DNA of 64,000 nt from Labyrinthula sp. Ha. Its lineage: Eukaryota > Sar > Bigyra > Labyrinthulida > Labyrinthulaceae. Position numbers and translations under genes: made by a program. Each line of letters begins with the position of its first letter. The stretch's first letter is position 1. A model generated the notes under the pieces. The model saw nothing but the letters and a program-made list of their open reading frames with translations, did not search any database and was not told the DNA's origin. Below, in pieces: positions 1-11,660 of this stretch. The stretch spans positions 1 to 64,000 of the forward strand of contig JAALGZ010000033.1 in assembly GCA_015227615.1 (NCBI GenBank), given 5' to 3'.

Positions 1-1828
1 TTTTAGTGATTAGTTTGTAAGAAGTGTTAAGCAAGGATATTGGCCTATAGTTGGAAGGAAGTTGATGGCTTCCTTTTTTGTATAGGAAGATGATGTTCCC
101 AGTAGAAAGAGAGATTTAAGCTCATCTTTGTTCAGGCCACTTGGATCTAAAAATAGTTCTTCTGCAAGTTGCTGCAAGTATTTCAATACCTTTTTATTAT
201 TCTTTAGGACTTCGTTTGTGATTCCATCGGGCCCAGGCACTTTATAGTTTTTTAGTGTTTTCGCCGTGCCTTCAAGTTCTTCTAGAGTCGGAGGAGATAT
301 ATCGATATCTTCAGCTTTTGCTTCAGGAATATCCAATTCAGTATCTATGATGTTTCCTTCTCTGCTTCTTTGAGTGAGTTCAAGATATTCACGGAATACT
401 ATTATTCGTTTTTTATCGTTTAGGTATTTTCCATCTTCCATGGTAATGGTGCGTTGAGGTTTCTGCTTTTCTCCTACTATCCTTTCCGCTTGTTTGAAAG
501 CTTCATGGATATCATTTTCTTGCCATAGCTGTATCTATTATTCTTACTTGAAGGTCCAACCATGTTTTGTAGTCGTTCAAGGTACTTTTTCTTATCATCT
601 TCTTTAGTATTTTGGATTCATTTTCAGTTAGAGATTTCCACAGTCTTCTTCTTATTTCGAATAAAGTCTCTGTTCTATCTGAAGATGTTCTGTAGAGTCG
701 TTCATGTGCTACCAGCGGGATACAGTTTTCAATGGCTTGTTTTACTGTTGACTTGAATGTTTGGAAGTTTAGTCTTGATTGTTTTCCAGAGTTGTTGGAT
801 GGTGGGAGTTTGGCTATTTCTTCTTCGAAGCCTTATCGTATTTCTTCGTTTAGTTTCCAGCGGTTTGCGTCAATTTTGAAGAACTCTTTGTAGTTTCGAT
901 GCATTTTTTGGTTTTGGTTGGAGTATTTCCTGAACTTTTGTGAGACTAGTGCTTCAACTGGTTGATGATCAAACTTTGTTCTATTGTGGATTTTCTCTCC
1001 TAGTTTTCTTTTTATCCGAATTTTTCGGAATAGTGGGGTGCTTCCTTTACACGCTATGATGAAATCTATTTCTGAGCGTTTCTGATTATTCTTATGCTTT
1101 GAATAGTATGTTACATGACTATTTGTATTCTTTGCACCAGTAGCGAAGTATGAGTTGACGATGGCCAGATTGTATTTGTTCAAAAAGTCCCGAAGTATTT
1201 TGCCGTTCCTGTTCGTTCTTGTCGTGTATCCGTAGTTTCCATTGCTTGTCACTTCGTTGTGCCGTATTTGAGCGTTCCAGTCGCCTAGGATTATCATGAG
1301 GTTTTTTTTCCTTTTTAGTGAGATCGCTTTTTGGAGTCTTGTTAGAAACTGGCTGTATTCTTTTGCTGTTTTTCCTGCGTGTGGTGCATAGATATTGATG
1401 ATGTAATAGCTTCTAGAGTTAAGTTTAGTTTTAACACCTAAAATTCTATCTTCATCAAATACTTTTTCTGTTTCTTTGTCCATGTTCCTGTTGAAGTATG
1501 TTGCTAAAATATTGATTTTGTTTTTTTCTGTGTCTTTATTCTTAGAGATATCTGTTGTAAACCAGTTTAGTCTAGAGAAGCTCGCTCTTTCGAGGTATTC
1601 CGCTCCTTTACTACCAACTTCCTGTATTGCAAGGACGTTTGTATCGGCAGTTAGGGCATATTCCTCGATAGACCTGAGCTTGTAGGAGGTGAGACGGTCA
1701 ATATTAATAGAGAAAATTGAAATTGCTCTGGAATCTTGCGCTTCATTGACTGGTGACTGTCTTTCGACTGCCTGAGTGTTGCCGGTACTCATAACGGTTT
1801 CTTTGTTTCCAAATTTTCCGTTTCCCAA
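1..1828 (-). mobile_element. Degenerate RTE-like LINE (non-LTR retrotransposon), 5' part
   Basis: Read on the minus strand, the element begins with an apurinic-type endonuclease domain (about 833-1792, first ATG at 1792). It carries the family motifs AIQEVG, NIYAPH, LGDWNAQI, SEIDFII and FDHQPV, the residues of the metal-dependent nick site. A linker follows, then the start of the reverse transcriptase domain with KVPGPDGITNEVLK (near 200-240) and NYRPISLLNTSYKLITK at the window edge. The rest lies beyond position 1. There is an in-frame stop at 833-835, a frame change near 520-530 and another near 100, so the copy is dead but fairly young because the protein is still easily read. A single ORF with an N-terminal endonuclease fits the RTE clade; I infer the clade from the endonuclease pattern. 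The exact 5' boundary and any target-site duplication are not visible. Confidence 0.88.
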
Positions 1829-2080
1829 AAACTTTAAATGTCATTAATGCCTTAATTTCACTAATGCCATAAATGGCCATTCTTATTAAAATTCCACCAA
1901 TCACATGCCGAGTGTAAATTACACGCGTGTAAAAAAAGTGGATTCCATAAACTTTGAACGATTCAAATTGTAATGGAAAGTTTTATAAATATGATTAGTT
2001 GAAGATATTACCGATTCAAGCGAACAATGAATTTATTCGTTCATAAATGCATCCAAACCAAACTCAAATTAAAAAAAAAT

Positions 2081-2659
2081 ATGACTCAAACAACAGTTCT
2101 TCCCCCTTTCCTTGCTAAGTTAAAATCAATTGCAAAGCTGGTCAACGAAGATATAGCAGGGTTTTCGAGTTGTGGATCTCGTTTTGAAATAAGAGATGAA
2201 CAATACTTTGTGAAGTATGCTTTAAATATATTCTTTAAAGGAAAATTGGATAGTTTTATTAGACAACTACATATGTATGGCTTTAGAAAATCGAGAGTAA
2301 GTTTCTTTATGGATTCGAATAAGAGAAGAGTAAATCAATGGTGTTTTTATCACCCATATTTCCATAGAGATAAACCACAACTTATTTACCTAATAAAACG
2401 TAAGCCACAAAATATGAAATATATCACCAACAATAATATTAGAAGTGATTCGTGGTCAGGAAATATTGAGCGCATGAGAAGTGTTCAAACTTCACTTTTA
2501 GCTCTGAACAAAGTTATAGCAGAAGTGATCCCTATAGTAAAAGCTATTATTGAAGGAACTGAGAAAAATGAAGAGCATGCTGTAAATACTTCTTGTGTTC
2601 TTGGAGCCCAAAGTTTTGAGAATGAAGGATCCTTTTCAAGTTTATTTTCTGAACACTAG
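2081..2659 (+). CDS. HSF-type DNA-binding domain transcription factor
   Basis: The protein is 192 aa from the ATG at 2081. An upstream in-frame ATG at 2027 would give 210 aa, but the conserved domain starts just after the second Met. The fold of heat shock factors is visible: LPPFLAKLKSI (helix 1), FEIRDEQYFVKYALNIFFK (strand and helix 2), SFIRQLHMYGFRKSR (recognition helix) and WCFYHPYFHRDKPQLIYLIKRK (end of the domain). The domain fills most of the protein. After it there is about 80 aa with no clear long heptad repeat (a short leucine/isoleucine helix near ALNKVIAEVIPIVKAI) and an acidic, Ser-rich tail. Canonical HSFs are usually longer and have an HR-A/B trimerisation region, so this is a minimal HSF-family factor; its target genes cannot be inferred. 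It converges with the 7TM-RGS gene. No intron is needed. Confidence 0.85.
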   Translation: MTQTTVLPPFLAKLKSIAKLVNEDIAGFSSCGSRFEIRDEQYFVKYALNIFFKGKLDSFIRQLHMYGFRKSRVSFFMDSNKRRVNQWCFYHPYFHRDKPQLIYLIKRKPQNMKYITNNNIRSDSWSGNIERMRSVQTSLLALNKVIAEVIPIVKAIIEGTEKNEEHAVNTSCVLGAQSFENEGSFSSLFSEH

Positions 2660-2994
2660 AATTTAAGAGTAGTTTATTGTGTATTTGAGTGTTTTTTTTT
2701 AACATATTTTATTAACCCTAATTTGAGTTTCAGTTTAGCTAACTTTTAAGAGAAACGTAAAAATATATTAAAGGTAGAATTTGAAAGTGTTATTTGCCAA
2801 GATAATAAGTGGATAAAATACTTATACTCAATATATACAAGAACAAAAAACAACAATAAATATATTTCCTAGAACACAAACCCAACATATCTATCGCTAT
2901 TACTTTGTTAAACTTCGAAAAATAAGGGTTCAGTGATACTGTAGAAAAGATAATTTTGAAGTGCTGAATAATTTGAATAGTAAGGAAAAGCTTT

Positions 2995-4413
2995 TTACAA
3001 ACTAAGATGAGAAACATCAAGACCTTGATCTCTTCCAATATATTGTTTATAAATAGTTGTTTTTTTAAAGTTTGGAAAACTATTAGACCATATTAGAATA
3101 TAAACTTCGTTTATCGCTTCATCAAAAAGAGATTCATCAATATCATCATTTTCTAGACTCTGTCTTATCTTTTTTGCAACAGAATATTCTATATTTATAT
3201 ATACATGATCAAAATTATAACCTTTCTCAGGATCTGCAATCCACCTACTAACAATGTTTTGAGCAACTTGAAAACTAGTAAAATATCCTAATTTATGAAA
3301 GCTTTCTTTCCATTTTGTTGCTACGAGATAAAAATTAAGATTTTCAGTACTAAGTTCATAAACTAAATATCCTTTAAATAAACTCAAACCAACTTCAGAA
3401 TCTAGTATTTCATTTAAAGTGGTAAGATCTTGCTCCTCTTGTTTAAACCATGGAAATATTACTCTTAATGGATAAACGATAACAATAAAGAAACTAAATC
3501 CTATTCCAAAATCGAACAATACTCCTGGAGAGATATTATAAGTAACATCTGGATTATCTTGCGGGTATAACCAGATTAATACCATATAAACTACCCCAAA
3601 GACAAATGGGAATCCTACTGAAATCTTACACTCTCTTAAGAATAAATAAGGATCTGGAAGATCTTTCGTTTTTCTGTGGACAAGAATCACAGTAGCAAGA
3701 CCAAGTAAGCCAAAAACTGCCAAAATTAAATGATTGTAAAAAAACCCTTCTACGGAAAGAGTTTTGCAAAACCGATAATATACGCAAAGTGTTCTTGCTA
3801 TAATAGCAAAAATAAACAACAGAAACAAAAAGACAAAACTGAGAATAATATTTGAATATTTCTTGCGGAGTATTCGTTTCAAAATTAGAAGTCTTTTATT
3901 GGTCTCCACCTTTGTGTCAAAAAATATTTCATGGTTAGAGGAAAATGAACTTCTCATGGTTTCCCTACGTCCTCCAGAAGATTTAAGATGTCCTTTTAAA
4001 AAAGCGTAATATTCTATAGAATCGGATTCAAAAGATTTGTAACATAATTTATTATACTGAAGTTGTAGAAACCAAAGCCATACACGAAATACTTGAAGCG
4101 TAATGGAAAGAGGTATAACAGAGCCATACAGCCATGCGAATAAGAAACAACTAAGAAATTCACTTGTTCCAGGGGAATATCTTGCACCAGCTGATATAGA
4201 TAAATAGATTTCCCACAGAATGCAAAGTATGCCTATCTGGAAGGAAGACCTTTGTACTAGCGTCGGGTACTTTGATTCGAACTTTAACCATAGAAAAAAG
4301 GATAAAATGTTAATAAAGGAAGTGGTGGTAATATAAATCGTTGTGAATGTATCGTACGAGACAGAGTAGTTCTTTGGATAGTGGCATAGGTCTTGTGCTG
4401 AGGAGTTGCTCAT
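2995..4413 (-). CDS. Seven-transmembrane receptor with C-terminal RGS domain
   Basis: The protein is 472 aa from an ATG at 4413. Seven hydrophobic segments can be counted: about residues 22-45, 55-75, 88-115, 185-210, 228-247, 265-285 and 297-320. Between the third and fourth lies a basic loop. The C-terminus is an RGS domain (about 335-465): LNEILDSEVGLSLFKGYL, STENLNFYLVATKWKE, then LFDEAINEVYILIW and FPNFKKTTIYKQYI, matching the start and end signatures of RGS. This arrangement is known from plant AtRGS1 and many protist and fungal proteins, where the RGS domain accelerates GTP hydrolysis by G-alpha at the plasma membrane. The ligand is unknown. The short N-terminus has no clear cleaved signal peptide. 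The gene is intronless and converges with the HSF-like gene. Confidence 0.85.
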   Translation of the reverse strand: MSNSSAQDLCHYPKNYSVSYDTFTTIYITTTSFINILSFFLWLKFESKYPTLVQRSSFQIGILCILWEIYLSISAGARYSPGTSEFLSCFLFAWLYGSVIPLSITLQVFRVWLWFLQLQYNKLCYKSFESDSIEYYAFLKGHLKSSGGRRETMRSSFSSNHEIFFDTKVETNKRLLILKRILRKKYSNIILSFVFLFLLFIFAIIARTLCVYYRFCKTLSVEGFFYNHLILAVFGLLGLATVILVHRKTKDLPDPYLFLRECKISVGFPFVFGVVYMVLIWLYPQDNPDVTYNISPGVLFDFGIGFSFFIVIVYPLRVIFPWFKQEEQDLTTLNEILDSEVGLSLFKGYLVYELSTENLNFYLVATKWKESFHKLGYFTSFQVAQNIVSRWIADPEKGYNFDHVYINIEYSVAKKIRQSLENDDIDESLFDEAINEVYILIWSNSFPNFKKTTIYKQYIGRDQGLDVSHLSL

Positions 4414-7400
4414 TTACTTTGATTAGCTGGGTTGGAATTAATAGAATAACTGTTCCCGCTTTATTGGTGCAGTATTTAATTCGTGGCGGAACATAACACT
4501 GGGTATTTAAATCCAGTTTAACGAAGCCTATTACGTTCTGCAATATGTCAATATTCGTGGTGTGTATGTGTGTTGGGAATTAAATAGTATAATGAATGCA
4601 CAGATATATTCCTGGTAATGTCCCGTTGCAGTTCGATGAGATACACATGGTCTATACAATAAGATGAGAAGAACATTCGTTTTAATATTAGAGGAGGTAA
4701 ATACTAGGTAGTGTGTATTATAATACGGCATCTAAATTGGGAACTCCTGTTGGGTACTCGAAATGGATGGGTTCTTATGGATATTTACTTCTGTATATTA
4801 TACTCTTTATAAAACTTGTTTAACCAGATAATAAAACCTTATGGAAAAATATTCTTGCAAAACAAATCTCTCTTGTTAAACATGTTTACGTTTTTTTTTT
4901 GCCATTCTAGCCTGACATGTTTCTTATGACAATTTAGTTTATTTAAAGCATAAGACTAGTAAAGTAAATTTTGGTTACAACAGTATTGTTATTATTCAGT
5001 CAAAATTCTATTTTATTTTTTTGCATGATCTTTACGTAATATATATTCAATGTAGCTTAGCTTATTTGCATATGAATTTTATTAACTTTGAGTGGTAGTT
5101 AGTACATTTATTATGAATTAAATTTCCAAATAAAATTTCTTCAAGTTTCCTTTTCTTCTGAAAAGTCCAAGAAAGAGTAAACGGATATTTCCCCACATAT
5201 ACCAAAGAAAATTAATGGTCAAATATATGCTTAGTGAGGCAACTATTTAATACTAAAAGAAGGAATCATGGAGACTCTTTGAGTAATAAAGATTTTTCCT
5301 TTGAAGTATAGAATGCCAAAGAGGCAGAAGTTAACCCAAAATCTACATGTAAGATAAACAAATTTAAAGTTACAGTCACTAGGGCCCTACAATACACCTC
5401 TGCATCCGCGACTGAGTACGAATTTGAGGAAACCGTGATGATAGATAAGCTTTACAGCCAGCATAAGTTTTTTTAGTTGAATGTGAATTGTGGAATGCGG
5501 AGTCATATTTTTATGGCTTCTTGGAAGATCCAGAGGTTCTCTTCAACATAATTTGGAACTAAATCCGCTTAAATGAAGTTTCGAACTATAGGATCATTCC
5601 TTTGAGTGTGTTTGGTAGTAGTATTCTCCTTTGCTAAAAAAGATCTTCATGCAAACAGTAAATCACTGACTTCAAGGTCTGTAGACGTAGATTTTAGTCC
5701 ATTATGCAGCATATGAAAATAGAAAATCAAGTGGAGGGTCTGAAATATATCTTGAAAAATCTATATACATTTGCCAAGGACTAGCTGGCTTGCTACTGGT
5801 TTTTGTTACAGAATGTGCCAAATGATGTTCTGCCATTGATGTACTTCAAGGAAATTTTTTTGTACACTTGGTGATAATGTGTAAGTAATTCGAAAGACAG
5901 CATTACTGCTGCGTATGCAATTAAGCAAATATTTAAAGACTATATATACAAAACATGCATTGAATAATCCATTAACATCAATAATAAATAGTAAGAGTCA
6001 AGATTTTTATTCAGTACCGAAAGTTTAATCACGACATTGATGAATTTACTAACTGCCTTTCAAAGTTTGACGATCTTCCTTCACATTTTCTTCAGGCTTC
6101 CTGTAACCCCTTACTTTTAACTCAGCAGGATTTAGTATGTGAACAAAATTTCTTTGAACTTTTTATTAATGTAGCTAGTTCTAAGTTAACTTTTATCACA
6201 CCAATGATGCTCTTTTTTTTCAAAGGTTCAGAAAAACAATCTATCGCAATTATTTTGTAGCCAATGAACGAGAATCTCTAAACAATCTGATTTCTTATTC
6301 CAGTTCATGAAACAATATCTACGAAGGCTTTAATGAGTGAAGTTGTAACGTACATCAAGGTTGTTTGCAATAATGATTGTGAAAACCAATTATTGTCATA
6401 TGATCCTCCATTGATTTCACAGACAGGGTTTTACTTATAACGTTTAGTTTAGGGTCACCTAATCATGAATGGAATATAGAGTTTTAACAACTCAACATAA
6501 TCTATTGGTAGATGTTGCATGTCTCCACCAAACAGTTTAATTAAAACATATTAACAACAGCTAACACATATGGAAAATGATTAGTAGTTCCTAGAATAAG
6601 AAGAAAATTCTATCCTGGGTTAAATATTAACATAGTAAGCAGGAATTGTGGCCGTGTATATACAGTAAAACTTCAGGTATTCGACCAAAGCTTACGCTTC
6701 TCACAGTTCCCAGTGTTAACTTAGAATTTCCTCATTATTGTATTTGTCCATAGCTACCTTCTTTGCTAATTTTTATACTGACTTATTGGTATTTCATTAG
6801 AATCTTAGGTACCCTGTCTCGCAAAAATTTCTATAATTTTGAAGTTCTTAATTCAGTGTACGTAATAACGGCTTGATCGTTCTCCTTCTTCTTTAATCGC
6901 CACATGAACCATGGTAAGAAAGTCAATAGTCGCAATATCAATGCATTCAAAAGATTCATAGCTATAAGAAGTGGTCTTAGCCTTTGTAATTTCTAGTGCA
7001 CTTGTCGGTTAGAATGTTCTCTTAGAATCATTTTTTCAGTAAATATTTAAATTGATTAAAGATGTATATATACATATATTATTTATATATATTCATTTAC
7101 TTATATATATATATGTATTTATATGTATATTTATTTCCTTATTTAACTAAAATCTATCTGGAAACAAGAATAAAATCCGTGAGATATCTGTACGGTGAAA
7201 CCTGTAAATTATTTTTCACGGTTTTATTCGCGCTCAACACTCAATGCAATATATATATATATATACATCCGTCACATTAATTCTCTTCTCTTTTTTCCCG
7301 CACATCCTGATACTTTAGTAAATATTTCAAACTTTATATTCTTTTAACTTTAAGTGTATATTACTTCAGAATCAAACATAACAATCATCTGTATACATCT

Positions 7401-10400
7401 TTGGCTTAATAAATGTTTTTAAAGTCATTCTGAATATCTTTTAATTTGTATCTTCTGAAAAAAATCCTTGTTCAAGTTATTTCTTCTCGAGTACTAGATC
7501 AGAGATGCGAAAGTCGAGATGACCAGATGCTTGTAAATAGCTCATGTCCCGTCTTTAATTCGAAACACGCACATGTACCTATATTTTCTAAGGTTTTTAC
7601 ATCAATCAATTCTTCATTTATTTCCTATCGTCTTTCCTAACCCTATAGATAGACACTATCAAACTTTCACTACAATTTATTAACTGGACTACAAATTTTC
7701 AGTGATATTCGAAATATGGGTATTTTCTTGATATATTAAATTATAAAATGTTATACCTTGATTAAAATCTTATGTCTGTCTGCAGCAAGTTTGATTTTTA
7801 CCCAGGTGTTATAAAGAAACAGTATTGTTCCCGAATGAAGGAAGATGAAACTCTGAATCTATTATAAGAGCGTCCAAGATTGTTGCCAAATGTATCTTTT
7901 AAATATATAAATATTTACAATTAAATAAGATAATGAGTCTATAGCAAAAACCTGCATTGGCACAAAGTGAATAAGTAAAATGTGTAATAGTCTTTTGGAT
8001 CAAGATCATACTCCTAAACAGATGTATGCACAGAGCGAATATCTCCTCTTGGGTTTGGTACTTTGGTGATAGCAAAAGATTCCAAATGATAACACTAGAA
8101 GATTTATATGTAGATGTAAGGTGTATATTTATTTCTTCTATTCATGCAAGTTCTACGAAGAAACTACATAGGAGCAACAAAGAAGAATCCGATAATTAAT
8201 CACATTCATATGAGAACTCGATGCTCCGCAAGTGATTTTCCATTGATCAAGAGTTAAATATAGACTTACAAAAATTTCCACGCGTAAGTGTAGGTGTTCC
8301 AGGAATATGGGGATGTGATTTTGATTTTTTCCTTTGGACAGTATCTTAAGATATCCAGTAGATAAGATTGTACATGAGTTTATTCTACTCAATAGAACTC
8401 TGTGGGGATCTAGCGTAGAATACCTGAAATATGTCATCTCTACTTTAGCTTAAACCGACTGTCTAGTATTTATGATGAGACTAGATACTTGAATTAAATG
8501 TTTATTTAAGATAAAAAAAGAATATATTTCCTTTGAAAAAAACTCTTTGCACTGGAATCAACAGAACACTGTGACTAAGTATCGGATTTTAACAACTTTC
8601 AATGATTGTTTTGAGCGAGACCACCTACGTTGATCAAAATAACTGGTATTATTTTGATTCCACAAAAACTGACGGAGTCTAGAGATCAGTAAGAGTAGCT
8701 TCTACACTCGGGGAGGTTCTCTAAAAAAGTTTGTTGTAACAGTTTCACTTTGCCCAAACCTTACCTTAAATATTTTATCATCTATGTCAACCCCATTAGA
8801 AAATACGAGGTGGTTAGAAATGGCACTGATTTTTCTGAGAAAGGAGATATTTTCATAGTGCAACAATTCCAAGTATTATGTTTTTGTAGTTTACAGTAAA
8901 GAGAGTTTAGGTATCAAGCCGTGATTAGCATGTCACAACATAATATAAAAATTTTTTCGTTGAAGTCTTTTCTGAAAGTAGAATATAAATAGAATCACAG
9001 ATAATTGACAGAACATCATCGTTGTTACAGAGGCTTACACTTTCTATTAACAATGCCACTGTTCTACTTTTGCATATAATAATAGATGCTATTAACTTGT
9101 CCTGACCTTATCTATGTCTCTATATTTCTTAGAACCTCTTTTCTACACTGCTTAGCATCTGGTTTTTAACTGCAGGAGGTAAGAGATCATATATGTATAT
9201 ATAATTAAATGTACGAAATGATAATACGAAGCTTAAGAAACGTGCTATAGCTTTTCATTTCTAACAACCATTTTGATTATTCTAGAATATTAAGTATTAT
9301 CCTGACGTTGGAGTAAACAGAGTTTGACTTAGATATAGGGAGTGGGAAGAGTTCACTTCTGTGCACTGGTTGCTGTTACTAGCATCAAATTATAGGTCAC
9401 TGCACTAAAAACCTTTGTTAACAATCTAAAACAACTAGGAACATTACTATGCGGGAGGGATGAAGTTAGATTAAGTATCATCGCCGACAAGTATAAATAT
9501 GCAATTAAAACTAGTTGTTATACCTATGGAATTTGTTGTAAACAGACATTTTCCGAATTTTGAACTCATATTATCAAGAAAAATTAATAGCCAACATGTA
9601 TTGTTATTAGAATACATTCGGTATTTTTAATCAAAGTTTAATTATTGGTTTATGTACCAGGGTATTAAGGTAAATCCTGATCAACCTAATATCGAAGTGG
9701 CAGGATAAGTGAAAAGTTGTAGAAACTATTATGCGCTTTTATAGTTGAATCTTAGTACTGACTATGAAATTTAGATAGAAGATACTGCTAATTATTAGTT
9801 TTAACTTTATTGGGGTAATATTCTAGTGAGGAGGAAAATTCAGTATGTTAGATTGAACTCTAAGGGGAAACACGTTCTATTATGCTTGATAACTTCAACC
9901 GTAGTATAAGAACAACCAATTTCCTAATAAAAAGTTCTCTACTATTCGCAGCAATTGTTTTGTTTCTCTTTTTAACATAAAAAATTCATTCTTATCTTGG
10001 TCTTGAGCTATGGTTAAGGGCTTTAATTTCTTTCATAGCTAGTAATATTCGCGTTTAAGGTTTAAAATTGACCCATCACAGACTACAAGACGAAGGAATA
10101 TTATTTCTTCATACTATTAGGACATTCTTCTAGAATTTAAGCTAATAATATCAAAAGAAAACCAATGCAAATGGGGACTAAATAGTGTTCTGTGAGTCTG
10201 TTTTTGAAGTATTAAGTTATTAATTATATCTTTATTTATCCCAGAAGAAAAGTCTTATTAAGCATTTTTCAAGAAGAATGGATGCCTAAAGTAAGAAAAT
10301 ATTCTCTAACAGTGTGAAAACGATAACTATAGGCTTGTAGGTCATGATTCAAGGGGTGAAGCCACATAAACATAATAATGTTTTCCTATTCATGTTCGGG

Positions 10401-10959
10401 ACGTAGTATTTCCAAGAATGTTTGCTTTGGACCCTGCATTTTCCATGTTTCAGTAGCGATAAAAAATTAATATCATAATGATGTTCTTATTGTTGCTGCG
10501 TTACTAATCTCCGTTCACAAATGAATCATTATGTTTCTTAAACAAGGTAAAAATCTTATATTCTTGGATTATATCTACTGGCTGCTTTTGTTTATAGATT
10601 GTAATTTGGTTTATTACATTCTAAATATTTAGCTTAATAGGAAGATATTTCAACAGGTCTTTTTCTTGGATGCGGCGATGATATCCTTCTGCTCTCTATG
10701 TTGATAAGTATCCTTCATAATAATGGATACTGACTTTAAACATTGTGCCACTGAACCAAGTTATTTTCTATTCCCTGAACAAAATGCAATATCCCATTCG
10801 ATACATTATATATTTATTTCATATCCCCTAAATTGTGAAAAAGATATTATCTAAACACAAGGTCTCCAGTAATACTTCATTCAAAATCAAATGAAATTAT
10901 TTTACTAAGCTTCATATCGTCCTTGAGGAGAGATAGTTAATTTTTTAGACATCTTTACC
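4414..10959. other. Long AT-rich spacer with TA tracts and coding-like fragments
   Basis: I see no intact gene. The segment upstream of the 7TM-RGS gene presumably holds its promoter. At about 5360-6250, plus-strand stretches read like protein (for example YGFLEDPEVLFNIIW and KFDDLPSHFLQ) without a continuous frame; the family is not recognised. TA-rich microsatellite sequence lies at about 7060-7130 and 7248-7266. Open frames at 7062, 7446 and 8153 look like chance ORFs. Confidence 0.5.
7060..7270. repeat. TA-rich microsatellite cluster
   Basis: Runs of (TA)n mixed with TATT and TGTA units occur at about 7060-7130, and a pure TA run sits near 7248-7266. They are separated by ordinary sequence. 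No function is implied. Confidence 0.7.
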
Positions 10960-11660
10960 ACCTAACTTATTTCTTCTTAATAGCTTTTAAGGTATTTGTG
11001 TATGCTTCTGTACCATCATTCATCAAAAACGTTTGTTATTCATTTAGATCAAAGTGATGGAATGCAGGAATAATGTACCTTTAAGTTTCATTGATCATTA
11101 ATCTTATTCTTAGGTAGTCATACTTACCCAAACAGTGATTAATAATGAGTAACACAAGACTCACAACATGTTTTGTCGCTTTGTTGGTTTAATCCCCTTG
11201 GGCGAAGCCATTCTACTTCAGCTAATAGTCTGTAATCAACTACATTTGAATGTTCAATATGTACAAATAAGAAACCTTCATTCCGCTATTAAACACAGGT
11301 TCCAGGATTCTACTTTCAGCTTTCAATCTTGGTGAATGATCTATCTATTAATTCACTCTTTTCTTTGAAGTAAATGCTCTTCCCACCTTGTTCAGTATCG
11401 TGTGAAGCATAACTGATTTGTAGCGGCTCTTCACGAATATTATCCGCATGATCTTTCTTACCAATGATTAGCTAAGAGCTATGGGTCCACGAGTTATCAA
11501 TGCTCTCTTGTCATCTTCGATAATTTAATATTCCAAGGCAAATTTGACATTGTTGTTTTGAATATCAGGACCAAGGGAATGATGGTGTGCATCGTGCAAA
11601 TTTTTCACAACGTAGACTTCATTCTTAACATCAAATGTAAATCTAATATTAATATTGCGA
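10960..11660 (-). mobile_element. Relic of a MULE-type DNA transposon (FAR1/WRKY-GCM1-like finger and DDE core)
   Basis: Two separate minus-strand pieces have family motifs in the right order. At 11564-11650 the reading FDVKNEVYVVKNLHDAHHHS resembles the end of a FAR1-type zinc finger, where HxH-type histidines follow a W/Y-x-V strand; cysteines precede it. At 10970-11077, YIIPAFHHFDLNE followed by FLMNDGTEAYTNTLKAIKKK resembles the MULE transposase core (a 'PxAF...E' segment and then 'xxDGxxAxxxAIxxx' with the second catalytic Asp). Stops interrupt both regions, so it is not functional. The relic may extend to about 12.2 kb upstream and 10.5 kb downstream. I saw no terminal inverted repeats. 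The assignment is by motif only. Confidence 0.4.

Noticed and set aside
562-756. Plus-strand 64-codon ORF
   Set aside because: It is antisense to the linker of the LINE, whose minus-strand reading has family-like sequence; a shadow.
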